A stretch of DNA of 44,456 nt. Source: an uncultured Christensenella sp. (lineage in GTDB: Bacteria > Bacillota > Clostridia > Christensenellales > Borkfalkiaceae). Made by a program: the position numbers and the translations under genes. Location of the stretch: NCBI GenBank assembly GCA_910578655.1, contig CAJTQE010000003.1, positions 1 to 44,456 of the forward strand, written 5' to 3'. Each line of letters starts with the position of its first letter. The first letter of the stretch is position 1. The notes beneath the pieces are model-generated. The model was not told the DNA's origin. It was given only the letters and a program-made list of their open reading frames with translations, and searched no databases. Of this stretch, positions 25,026-31,905 are shown one piece after another.

Positions 25026-26098
25026 TCAAAATATCCTTTGGCTGTCAACAGCTCTGCAAGCAGTACCGCACCGCCTGCCGCGCCGCGCAGGGTATTGTGC
25101 GACAGCCCTATAAATTTATAATCGAAAACGCTGTCCTCTCTCAGTCTGCCGACGGAAACGGTCATACCGTTTTCAAGGTCTCTGTCAAGTTTGGGCTGAG
25201 GCCGGTCGTTCTCTTCGAAGTAACGGATAAACTGTTTCGGCGCGGACGGCAGGTTCAGCTTTTGCGGCTCGCCGCAAAAATTTTCCCACGCGTCTTTAAT
25301 CTGCCGTTCGGTCGGTTTGTTTTCAAAAGATACGAAACACGCCGCCGTATGCCCGTCGGAAACGGGGACCCTCAGGCACTGCGCCGTAATCTGCGGACTC
25401 TCTGCGTTTACTATTTTTCCGTTTTCAACCGCGCCCCAGACTTTAAGCGGTTCAAGCTCGCTTTTTTCCTCTTCGCCGTTTATAAACGGAATTATATTGT
25501 CTATAATTTCAGGCATAGTTTCAAAGGTTTTGCCCGCGCCCGATATTGCCTGATAGGTAGTCACGGCAACGCTCTTTATGCCGAACTTACGCAAAGGGTG
25601 CAAGAGGGGGACGTAAGACTGAATAGAGCAGTTGCTTTTAACTGCGATAAATCCGCGCTTTGTGCCCAGCCTTTTTCTCTGCGCGTCGATTACGCAGAGG
25701 TGTTCCGGGTTGATTTCCGGTATTATCATAGGTACGTCGTCGGTAGTGCGGTGCGCCGAATTGTTTGAAACGACGGGACACTCGCATTTGGCGTAAGCTT
25801 CTTCCAAAGCTTTAATTTCGTCCTTTTTCATATTGACGGCGCAAAAGCAGAAGTCTACAGAACGTGCAATATTTTGCATATCGGCGACTGCGTCAAGCAC
25901 GGGCATATCGGCAAACTGCTTCGGTATGGGGGTTGAAAAATTCCATTTTTTTACCGCGTCGCGGTATCTTTTTCCTGCCGACGAAGCGGAGGCGGCAAGG
26001 CAGGTTACACTGAACAACGGATGGTTTTCAAGCAGAGTCAAAAATCTCTGTCCTACGGTGCCGGTCGCGCCTAAAATTGCTACTTTTAACTTTTTCAT
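25022..26098 (-). CDS. asd: Aspartate-semialdehyde dehydrogenase (archaeal/fungal-type)
   Basis: This enzyme reduces aspartyl phosphate to aspartate semialdehyde with NADPH, feeding DapA. The 358-residue protein begins KVAILGATGTVGQRFLTLL, has the active-site Cys in VKSNCSIQS near residue 153 and TTYQAISGAGK near 180, with HTAACFVSF near 258. The overall pattern and extra C-terminal length resemble the archaeal/fungal subclass more than the E. coli type. It leads the asd-dapA-dapB operon. No ribosome site is visible; a -10 box TAAAAT ends 6 nt before the ATG, so the mRNA may be leaderless. It is divergent from lgt, leaving no room for a lysine riboswitch. Confidence 0.93.
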   Translation of the reverse strand: MKKLKVAILGATGTVGQRFLTLLENHPLFSVTCLAASASSAGKRYRDAVKKWNFSTPIPKQFADMPVLDAVADMQNIARSVDFCFCAVNMKKDEIKALEEAYAKCECPVVSNNSAHRTTDDVPMIIPEINPEHLCVIDAQRKRLGTKRGFIAVKSNCSIQSYVPLLHPLRKFGIKSVAVTTYQAISGAGKTFETMPEIIDNIIPFINGEEEKSELEPLKVWGAVENGKIVNAESPQITAQCLRVPVSDGHTAACFVSFENKPTERQIKDAWENFCGEPQKLNLPSAPKQFIRYFEENDRPQPKLDRDLENGMTVSVGRLREDSVFDYKFIGLSHNTLRGAAGGAVLLAELLTAKGYFE

Positions 26099-26104
26099 AA
26101 AAAT

Positions 26105-26134
26105 ATTTTATCATAGCAGCGCTTTTCAAGTAAA
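26105..26134 (-). promoter_or_regulatory. Promoter of asd-dapA-dapB, apparently leaderless
   Basis: On the minus strand TTTACT (26129-26134), an 18-bp spacer and TAAAAT (26105-26110) end 6 nt before the asd ATG. No Shine-Dalgarno sequence fits in the remaining bases. Confidence 0.5.
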
Positions 26135-26151
26135 GCATTTTTTAGAAATTC

Positions 26152-26180
26152 TTGACTTATCGGCTTTTTGGGTTTATAAT
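26152..26180 (+). promoter_or_regulatory. Promoter of lgt
   Basis: TTGACT (26152-26157), a 17-bp spacer and a consensus TATAAT (26175-26180) form a strong sigma-A promoter upstream of the AAGGAGG ribosome site at 26201-26207. Confidence 0.8.
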
Positions 26181-26215
26181 ACGTATATAAATTTGCTTTT
26201 AAGGAGGTGTCTGAA

Positions 26216-27160
26216 TTGCATCCCGAACCTATATTTCGTATTTTCGGACAGGGGGTATACCTTTACGGCATTTGTTTTGCTTTGGGCGTAATCGCCTGCT
26301 TCGGATTTCTTATGTTTACGATGTGGTACAAAAAGTTCAGTGAAACTTCGTCAAACGCCATTATATTTATAGGAATAATCGCAACGGCTTTCGGCGCGCT
26401 TTCGGGAATGATTTTTCAGGGCATCTACGACGTTATCGAAGGTAAAGAGTTCAGCTTAAACGGAATGACGTTTATCGGCGGACTTATCGGCGGTGTGGTA
26501 AGCTTTTTGGCTATCTGGAATTTATACGTCTTTGTTATCCGTCCGCATACAAAAATCAAAGCGCTTAAAGGCGAAATGAACGCGGGACTTTGCGACGCGC
26601 TTCCGTTTATACCCATAGGTATTGCAATTGCGCACGCATTCGGCAGATTCGGCTGTTTCTGGGGCGGCTGCTGTTACGGTATCGAAGTTGAGTGGGGTCT
26701 GCCCTGTGCGGCGAATTCTACAAAAAACGTTATGCCTACCCAGCTTTTCGAAATGTCGTTTTTAATTATACTTGCCGTGGTAATGGCGGTAATGTATTTT
26801 AAATTCAAGCTGAATTATAACTTTGCGGTGTATTCGATAGGTTACGGAATTTTCCGTTTTATTATAGAATATTACCGTGCCGACGACAGGGGCGAGTTGA
26901 TAGGACAAATTTCACCTTCTCAGTTTTGGGGTATAGTAATGGTGATTTTGGGTATAGTCTATATCGTTGTGCAATATTTCTATTTGGCAAAGCTTATGAA
27001 ACACCCCGAAAATTCGGTTGAAGTTGAAATTATCGAAGCGGACGGAGAAATCGTTGCGGCGGCGTGTCAAGCGGTTGAAGCTTTGTTAAAAACCGAAGAA
27101 AGCGGTGCGGTTACGCCGGTTGAAAAAACGAATAAGAAAAGCAGGAAAGGCAAAGAGTAA
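26216..27160 (+). CDS. lgt: Prolipoprotein diacylglyceryl transferase, variant motif
   Basis: Lgt transfers diacylglycerol from phosphatidylglycerol to the lipobox Cys of prolipoproteins, such as those at 114, 31079 and 31906. The 314-residue protein has about seven membrane segments, YLYGICFALGV near the start, and the signature region AHAFGRFGCFWGGCCYG near residue 140. That region differs from the classical HGRIGNFINGELYG at the Asn and Glu positions but keeps the Arg; a second Arg-rich site, IFRFIIEYYRADDRG, lies near 220. The C-terminus adds an acidic-then-basic tail of about 45 residues. The start is the TTG at 26216, 8 nt after a perfect AAGGAGG; the GTG at 26207 overlaps that site. 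Confidence 0.88.
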   Translation: MHPEPIFRIFGQGVYLYGICFALGVIACFGFLMFTMWYKKFSETSSNAIIFIGIIATAFGALSGMIFQGIYDVIEGKEFSLNGMTFIGGLIGGVVSFLAIWNLYVFVIRPHTKIKALKGEMNAGLCDALPFIPIGIAIAHAFGRFGCFWGGCCYGIEVEWGLPCAANSTKNVMPTQLFEMSFLIILAVVMAVMYFKFKLNYNFAVYSIGYGIFRFIIEYYRADDRGELIGQISPSQFWGIVMVILGIVYIVVQYFYLAKLMKHPENSVEVEIIEADGEIVAAACQAVEALLKTEESGAVTPVEKTNKKSRKGKE

Positions 27161-27165
27161 AAGTT

Positions 27166-27190
27166 AAAAGCCCCGTTTCGGGGCTTTTAG
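27166..27190 (+). terminator. Terminator after lgt
   Basis: A 10-bp stem (27166-27175 and 27179-27188) with a TTT loop ends in TTTT. The stem is GC-rich next to the loop, giving a classic intrinsic terminator. Confidence 0.88.
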
Positions 27191-27229
27191 TTATGCGTTT
27201 TCGGTATAATTTATTAAACAAAATATTAT

Positions 27230-27258
27230 TTTACATTATGTGCAATTAATGATAAAAT
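27230..27258 (+). promoter_or_regulatory. Promoter of ppa
   Basis: TTTACA (27230-27235), 17 bp and TAAAAT (27253-27258) precede the AAGGAGG ribosome site and the ATG at 27277. Confidence 0.65.
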
Positions 27259-27276
27259 TCAGCTAAGGAGGAAAAT

Positions 27277-27807
27277 ATGAACATTTGGCACGAGATAGAC
27301 CCGAAAAGAATATCAGAAAACAATTTCGAGTCTTTGATAGAAATACCTAAGGGCTGTAAAGCTAAATACGAGCTTGACAAAGAGACGGGGCTTTTGAAAC
27401 TTGACAGGGTGCTGTATACGTCTACCGTATACCCTGCAAACTACGGTTTTATTCCGCGTACGCTTGCCGACGACGGCGACCCGTTGGACGTACTCGTTCT
27501 CTGCAACGAAATCATTTATCCGATGACGCTTGTTGAGTGTATGCCGATAGGCGTAATAAAAATGGTTGACGGGGGCGAATTAGACGAAAAGATTATCGCC
27601 GTACCCGTAAACGACCCCAACTATAAACATTTTTATGACATAAAGGAACTTCCGCAACATATTTTTGACGAAATGATGCACTTCTTCGAGGTATATAAAA
27701 ACCTTGAACACAAAACTACTGCGGTAAAGGAAATTTGCCATAAGTACGAAGCAATAGAAATTATAAGAAAGTGTATACAAAATTATAAAGATAAATACTG
27801 TAAATAA
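27277..27807 (+). CDS. ppa: Inorganic pyrophosphatase, family I
   Basis: Ppa hydrolyses pyrophosphate in the cytoplasm and pulls biosynthetic reactions forward. The 176-residue protein has the family I hallmarks: FESLIEIPKGCKAKYELDK near residue 18, YPANYGFIPRT near 52, the metal-binding DDGDPLDVLVL near 65, and PVNDPNYKHFYDI near 109. Length is typical of bacterial soluble pyrophosphatases. It is monocistronic, with its own promoter, an AAGGAGG ribosome site and a terminator downstream. Confidence 0.97.
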   Translation: MNIWHEIDPKRISENNFESLIEIPKGCKAKYELDKETGLLKLDRVLYTSTVYPANYGFIPRTLADDGDPLDVLVLCNEIIYPMTLVECMPIGVIKMVDGGELDEKIIAVPVNDPNYKHFYDIKELPQHIFDEMMHFFEVYKNLEHKTTAVKEICHKYEAIEIIRKCIQNYKDKYCK

Positions 27808-27844
27808 CGACTCCGCCCCGTTAACGGTGTTTTTCATAGAGATT

Positions 27845-27881
27845 AAAGCAAGGACGATAAAAACAGTTCTTGCTTTTTTAT
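27845..27881 (+). terminator. Terminator after ppa
   Basis: An 11-bp stem (27845-27855 and 27866-27876, one G-T pair) with a 10-nt loop runs into T6. The T tract overlaps the -35 box of the next promoter. Confidence 0.75.
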
Positions 27882-27898
27882 TACGGTTATGCTATATT
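27870..27898 (+). promoter_or_regulatory. Promoter of the orphan gene at 27971
   Basis: TTGCTT (27870-27875), 17 bp and TATATT (27893-27898) include a TGC extension directly before the -10 box. The -35 box lies in the terminator of ppa. Confidence 0.5.
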
Positions 27899-27911
27899 GA
27901 AACTACTTTAA

Positions 27912-27951
27912 TCGGTAATCCGGCGTTTTGACGCCGCAATTATTATACCGA
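27912..27951 (+). other. Structured leader: nested hairpin
   Basis: Within the ~65-nt leader of the 27971 gene, CGGCGT/ACGCCG (27921-27926 and 27931-27936) forms a tight hairpin inside an outer TCGGTA/TACCGA pair (27912-27917 and 27946-27951). I do not recognise a known riboswitch class. It may simply stabilise the mRNA. Confidence 0.4.
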
Positions 27952-27970
27952 CACTTTCAGAGGTCGTAAA

Positions 27971-28639
27971 ATGGCGCAAACAATAAAAAGTTTAAGCGGA
28001 ATGATGCAAGAAATTCAAGTCGAAGGCTTTCAGCTTAAAAAATTGAAAAGAGGACTCTATGCCGGATACAATTTAGCTTATGGCGTTGTAGACGATAAAA
28101 TCGAAACAGGATTTAAAATTCTTTACCAAAAGGAAAATGACCATAATGCAAAAAATTCGATTGAACAAACTATAAAAGATAATATCGAATATGTCAGAAC
28201 AATTAACTTAAACTATTCCCCGAAAGGCAGTTCGCTTATAAAATTAATAGATTTGGAAGGCATAGTTTATTTGGTCGGGTATGAGGTAAACCGCATATCG
28301 ATTGAATTTGAAGTCGATCAATGCAGTTTCGATCACGATGGTATTTTTTACACCCGCGCGGAAGTGAACAAGATGATTAAAAAAGCAATAAAATTATATG
28401 TAAAGAAAGTAAAAATTATTTTGAGAAATAAGCATTTCAAGCTTGAAAGTTATAAACTGCAAGACAAATTTGAACTGATTGATGTCAGTAAAGTTATATG
28501 TGTCCACTATGTAACATTATCGGGAAAAGCGTATGGCAAAGACTGCAATTTTACTATAAGGGACTTTGAAACCGAAAATATCAGAAAACGATTAAAAATC
28601 GAACTTAATAAAATGAAAAAGGAGAAGTTTTCAAAATAA
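27971..28639 (+). CDS. Hypothetical protein, 222 aa
   Basis: I do not recognise a family. The protein is soluble, without signal peptide or membrane segment, and ends in a Lys-rich tail (LNKMKKEKFSK). It mixes predicted beta strands (YLVGYEVNRISIEFEVDQ near residue 99) with helices (RAEVNKMIKKAIKLYVKK near 128). The ribosome site AGAGGT fits the ATG. The coding sequence is more AT-rich than lgt or asd, which suggests recent acquisition or a fast-evolving accessory gene. It stands alone with its own promoter and a bidirectional terminator downstream. Confidence 0.6.
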   Translation: MAQTIKSLSGMMQEIQVEGFQLKKLKRGLYAGYNLAYGVVDDKIETGFKILYQKENDHNAKNSIEQTIKDNIEYVRTINLNYSPKGSSLIKLIDLEGIVYLVGYEVNRISIEFEVDQCSFDHDGIFYTRAEVNKMIKKAIKLYVKKVKIILRNKHFKLESYKLQDKFELIDVSKVICVHYVTLSGKAYGKDCNFTIRDFETENIRKRLKIELNKMKKEKFSK

Positions 28640-28696
28640 AAGGCTGCCTTTATGTCATTGTACAATAAATTTCTTACCGTTCCGCATAAAAAAAGT

Positions 28697-28735
28697 ATAG
28701 CGCACTAATCTTCGCAAACGAAGATAGTGCGCTAT
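28697..28735. terminator. Bidirectional terminator-like hairpin
   Basis: A long stem (28697-28714 and 28719-28735, one bulged A) with a CAAA loop is flanked by A-rich and T-rich sequence. It separates the convergent orphan gene and lysR. Confidence 0.82.
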
Positions 28736-28772
28736 TTCTTTGTCCGCAAGAAAATCTCTTTAAAAGATATTC

Positions 28773-29672
28773 TTACGGGGCGGTTTTTTCCTTGAGTGCC
28801 TGTATCGTCTTTATAAGCAGCCGTGAAGCGTTGGTGTGGGGGTGATGAGGGTCGGTTATCATACATATATGCCGTTCGGGCGGCGGTGTTTCAAGATTTA
28901 TGCGGAAAACTTCGCCGCGCGCGATTGCGTCCTCCGCCATAGGACGGGGAACGAACCCCAACCCGAAATTATGGCTTATCATAGGCACTATCAAATCTGC
29001 GCCGTCAGCCTCTATGTCCGGTGTTACGGACAAACCGTGCTCGGTAAAAATATCGTCAAGGAATTGCCGCAGCTGCATACTGTGCCGCAGACTGACAAAG
29101 GGATAGTCCTTTAAATCGGAAAGTTTAAAGAGCTTGTCTTTGAGATTTTCAAAATTTTTACCGGCAATCAAAATGTCGTCGAAAGCTTTGATTTTAAGCG
29201 TGTTAAGAGTTTTTGACGGATTGCACGGCGTTGAAACGAACGCCAAATCCACGATGCCATTTTTGAGTTTTTCAATCGTTCCGTTGCTTGAACCGGAGTT
29301 GATTTTAAATTTGATGTTGGGGTGCACGGAATGAAATTTGTCAAGAAAATCAAATAAAAATCCATGGAGGGCGGTTACTGTTGCGCCGATATAAATCGTC
29401 CCTGTTTCCGTGCTTATTGATTTGCTTACTTCGTCCTCGCCTTTCAAAAGCTGGCTGTGGGCAATGTTGACGTAATTAAAAAGCGTTTGCCCCTCGTGCG
29501 TGAACTCAACTCCGCTTTTCGTTCTGACGAACAGCCTGCAACCGAGTTCGGTTTCCAGATTCTGTATCGCCCGCGTTACGGCAGGCTGGCTTGAATAAAG
29601 CTCTACCGCCGCGCGGGTTATATTTTTATGCTTTCCGACATAATAAAATATTTTGTAGTATTCGTAGTTCAT
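28773..29672 (-). CDS. LysR-family transcriptional regulator
   Basis: The 299-residue protein has an N-terminal winged helix-turn-helix (residues 1-60; NITRAAVELYSSQPAVTRAI is the recognition region, followed by LETELGCRLFVRTKSG) and a two-lobed periplasmic-binding-like effector domain (about 90-295). It is divergent from the malic enzyme gene, the classic arrangement for a LysR activator, so it probably controls malic enzyme in response to a metabolite such as malate or another organic acid. The 151-bp shared region is AT-rich; I could not fix a specific T-N11-A box. The ribosome site is weak (GGGG, about 10 nt upstream). Confidence 0.92.
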   Translation of the reverse strand: MNYEYYKIFYYVGKHKNITRAAVELYSSQPAVTRAIQNLETELGCRLFVRTKSGVEFTHEGQTLFNYVNIAHSQLLKGEDEVSKSISTETGTIYIGATVTALHGFLFDFLDKFHSVHPNIKFKINSGSSNGTIEKLKNGIVDLAFVSTPCNPSKTLNTLKIKAFDDILIAGKNFENLKDKLFKLSDLKDYPFVSLRHSMQLRQFLDDIFTEHGLSVTPDIEADGADLIVPMISHNFGLGFVPRPMAEDAIARGEVFRINLETPPPERHICMITDPHHPHTNASRLLIKTIQALKEKTAP

Positions 29673-29730
29673 ATGCGTTGCCCCGTCTGTATTATGTGTT
29701 TTTGTTATGATAAATATATGATATTATTAT

Positions 29731-29759
29731 TTTACATTATATCAGCAATGGTTTATAAT
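29731..29759 (+). promoter_or_regulatory. Promoter of the malic enzyme gene
   Basis: TTTACA (29731-29736), 17 bp and a consensus TATAAT (29754-29759) give a leader of about 57 nt before the ATG at 29824. It lies in the shared region with lysR. Confidence 0.7.
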
Positions 29760-29823
29760 GTAAATAAAAAATGAAAGAAATTATAAAAAAAAGAAAAATT
29801 TTCACTTTTTTTTGGGAGGGACC

Positions 29824-31002
29824 ATGAATTATAGAGAAGCTTCGCTTAAAAAGCACACAGAGTGGAAAGGTAAGATAGAAACGGTTGCAAGAGTACCCGT
29901 AGACAGCAGAGAGGCGCTGTCGCTTGCATATACGCCCGGCGTTGCCGAACCGTGTATGGCGATTCACGCCGACATAGAAAAATCGTTCGAGCTGACGAGG
30001 CGGTGGAACACCGTTCCCGTAATAACGGACGGCACGGCTGTTCTCGGGCTGGGCGACATAGGCCCCGAGGCCGGTATGCCCGTAATGGAGGGCAAGTGCG
30101 CTCTGTTCAAGGCGTTCGGCGGAGTGGACGCATACCCGATATGTTTAAGGACTAAGGATACCGAGGAGATTATAAACACTATTAAGATAATGGCCGGCTC
30201 GTTCGGCGGAATAAACTTAGAAGATATTTCCGCGCCGCGCTGCTTTGAAATCGAAACGCGGCTTAAACGCGAGCTTGACATACCCGTATTCCACGACGAC
30301 CAGCACGGAACGGCTATCGTTTCCGCAGCCGCGCTTATAAACGCCGTAAAGCTTGCGGGCAAAAAGCTTGAAAGCATAAAGGTAGTAATCAACGGCGCGG
30401 GCGCGGCAGGCATTGCGATAGGCAAATTTTTATTAAAGCTCGGCGTGAAGGACGTAACTTTATGCGATTTGAAGGGCATCGTCTGCGACGGCAACGAATG
30501 GCTTAATCCCGCGCAAAGCGAAGTGGCAAAGATAACCAACCTTTCGAAAAAGCAAGGCAAGCTTGCCGACGCAATGAAAGGCGCGGACGTGTTTATCGGC
30601 GTTTCGGGTCCGCACTGCGTAACCAAAGAAATGGTTGCGTCGATGGCGGAAAAATCAATTCTGTTCCCCTGCGCAAATCCGGTTCCCGAAATAGAGCCTG
30701 AGGAAGCAAAGGCGGCAGGGGCGTATATCGTAGGCACGGGCTCGTCAGAGCATCCCAACCAGATAAACAACGTGCTGGTATTCCCCGGTCTTTTCCGCGG
30801 CGCGCTTGACGTGAGGGCAACCACCGTTAACGACGATATGATGATAGCTGCGGCAAGGGGCATTGCAAGCTGCGTTTCGGAAAAAGAGCTTGCGCCCGAT
30901 TACATTCTGCCTTACGCTTACGACCAAAAGGCTCACGTTTGCGTTGCAAAGGCTGTTGCGGAAGCGGCGGTAAAAACGGGCGTTTCGAAACTGCATAAAT
31001 AA
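29824..31002 (+). CDS. NAD(P)-dependent malic enzyme (oxaloacetate-decarboxylating)
   Basis: The enzyme decarboxylates malate to pyruvate, yielding NAD(P)H. The 392-residue short bacterial form has the malic N-terminal domain (SLAYTPGVAEPC near residue 35, GKCALFKAFGGVDAYPICL near 90), the metal site FHDDQHGTA near 155, and a Rossmann domain (VVINGAGAAGIAIGKFL near 184). No phosphotransacetylase domain is fused. The ATG at 29824 is used because GGGAGG lies 4 nt upstream; a TTG at 29812 is in frame but overlaps that site. LysR is divergent, suggesting regulated expression. Cofactor preference cannot be read with confidence. Confidence 0.95.
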   Translation: MNYREASLKKHTEWKGKIETVARVPVDSREALSLAYTPGVAEPCMAIHADIEKSFELTRRWNTVPVITDGTAVLGLGDIGPEAGMPVMEGKCALFKAFGGVDAYPICLRTKDTEEIINTIKIMAGSFGGINLEDISAPRCFEIETRLKRELDIPVFHDDQHGTAIVSAAALINAVKLAGKKLESIKVVINGAGAAGIAIGKFLLKLGVKDVTLCDLKGIVCDGNEWLNPAQSEVAKITNLSKKQGKLADAMKGADVFIGVSGPHCVTKEMVASMAEKSILFPCANPVPEIEPEEAKAAGAYIVGTGSSEHPNQINNVLVFPGLFRGALDVRATTVNDDMMIAAARGIASCVSEKELAPDYILPYAYDQKAHVCVAKAVAEAAVKTGVSKLHK

Positions 31003-31014
31003 CACGGCAAAAAT

Positions 31015-31065
31015 TTTATCATATACCCCCTATGATAAAGAGGTAATGCGCTGACGCGCATTACC
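31015..31065 (+). other. Two hairpins between malic enzyme and SGNH gene
   Basis: The first stem (31015-31023 and 31031-31039, 9 bp) has a 7-nt TACCCCC loop. The second (31042-31051 and 31056-31065, 10 bp, TGAC loop) lies 1 nt before the GAAGGA ribosome site. Neither is followed by a T tract, so they look like processing or stability elements, or a weak terminator, rather than a standard terminator. Confidence 0.55.
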
Positions 31066-31078
31066 CGAAGGAATAATG

Positions 31079-31882
31079 ATGAAAAGAAAATCTGCAATAG
31101 CAATGCTGCTTTCGCTGTTGATAGCTATGCTTTCGGTTACGTTTCTGTTTTCTGCCTGCGGCAAGGATGAAGTCAACGGGAAAACTGCGAAAGTATTGTT
31201 TATCGGCAACAGTTTCACTTTTTACAGCGATATTCCGGATTTGTTTGAAAAGATAGCGTCAGGCGCGGACAAAAATGTGTTGGCGGACAGCGTAACGCAA
31301 AGCGGTTGTACGCTTGAAAAGTTTGCCGACTCCGACAGCGAACAGGGCAGAAGAGTCGACGCAAAACTGAAAGCAAACAACGACTATGACGCAATTGTTT
31401 TACAGGAACACAGTACGCGCCCGATAAGCGACTACGACGCATTTTTAGCAGGCGCGAAAGGGTTGCAGAAAAAAATAAACGAAACGCAGAAGCACTGCCG
31501 GATATATCTGTATGCGACTTGGGGCTATAAAAGCGGCGCGGACGCGAGAGGAATAACCGTACGGGAAATGGAGGCGCGGCTGCGCTCTGCGTACGCCAAG
31601 GCGGCAAAGGAAATGGGCGTAAAGGTGTGCAACGTCGGTGCGGCGTTTACCAACGTTTCGGAAAATCATCCGCAACTTAACCTGTATTTTGCGGCAGACA
31701 ATAAGCATCCGTCCTATACAGGCGCGTATTTATCGGCTTGCGTACACGCGGCAACCATTTTAAATATCGACCCCCGTACTTCGTCCTTCAACGGCGTGCC
31801 CGCGGATGATAAAGACAGAGTATTCGCAACCGAATACGCAAGAATTTTAAAAGAAGAAGCTTTTGCCGTAGCTAACGGCTGA
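31079..31882 (+). CDS. SGNH-hydrolase-type lipoprotein (DUF4886-like)
   Basis: The 267-residue protein has a lipoprotein signal peptide ending in LFSACG (Cys about residue 26). An SGNH/GDSL-like hydrolase fold follows, with VLFIGNSFTFYSD (block I Ser) near residue 40, LQEHSTRP near 105 and the catalytic-type NKHPSYTGAYL (block V His) near 215. Such enzymes deacylate or deacetylate carbohydrates or lipids at the surface; the substrate here is unknown. ATGs at 31076 and 31079 are adjacent; the second is 6 nt from GAAGGA. It begins an operon with the next lipoprotein (23 bp gap) and a membrane alpha/beta hydrolase, or it may be transcribed from the malic enzyme promoter through two hairpins. Confidence 0.8.
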   Translation: MKRKSAIAMLLSLLIAMLSVTFLFSACGKDEVNGKTAKVLFIGNSFTFYSDIPDLFEKIASGADKNVLADSVTQSGCTLEKFADSDSEQGRRVDAKLKANNDYDAIVLQEHSTRPISDYDAFLAGAKGLQKKINETQKHCRIYLYATWGYKSGADARGITVREMEARLRSAYAKAAKEMGVKVCNVGAAFTNVSENHPQLNLYFAADNKHPSYTGAYLSACVHAATILNIDPRTSSFNGVPADDKDRVFATEYARILKEEAFAVANG

Positions 31883-31905
31883 TATAAAAAAATTCGGAGG
31901 AAATT

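Noticed and set aside
24381..25121. A 246-codon open frame opposite dapA/asd
   Set aside because: It is opposite conserved enzymes and has no promoter, ribosome site or family features.
26099..26215. Lysine riboswitch upstream of asd
   Set aside because: The whole divergent interval is 117 bp, the asd -10 box ends 6 nt from the ATG, and no long leader is possible.
29964..30863. A 299-codon open frame antisense to malic enzyme
   Set aside because: It is the mirror of a well-conserved enzyme gene, low in complexity (Ser, Pro, Ala-rich) and without a ribosome site or domain.
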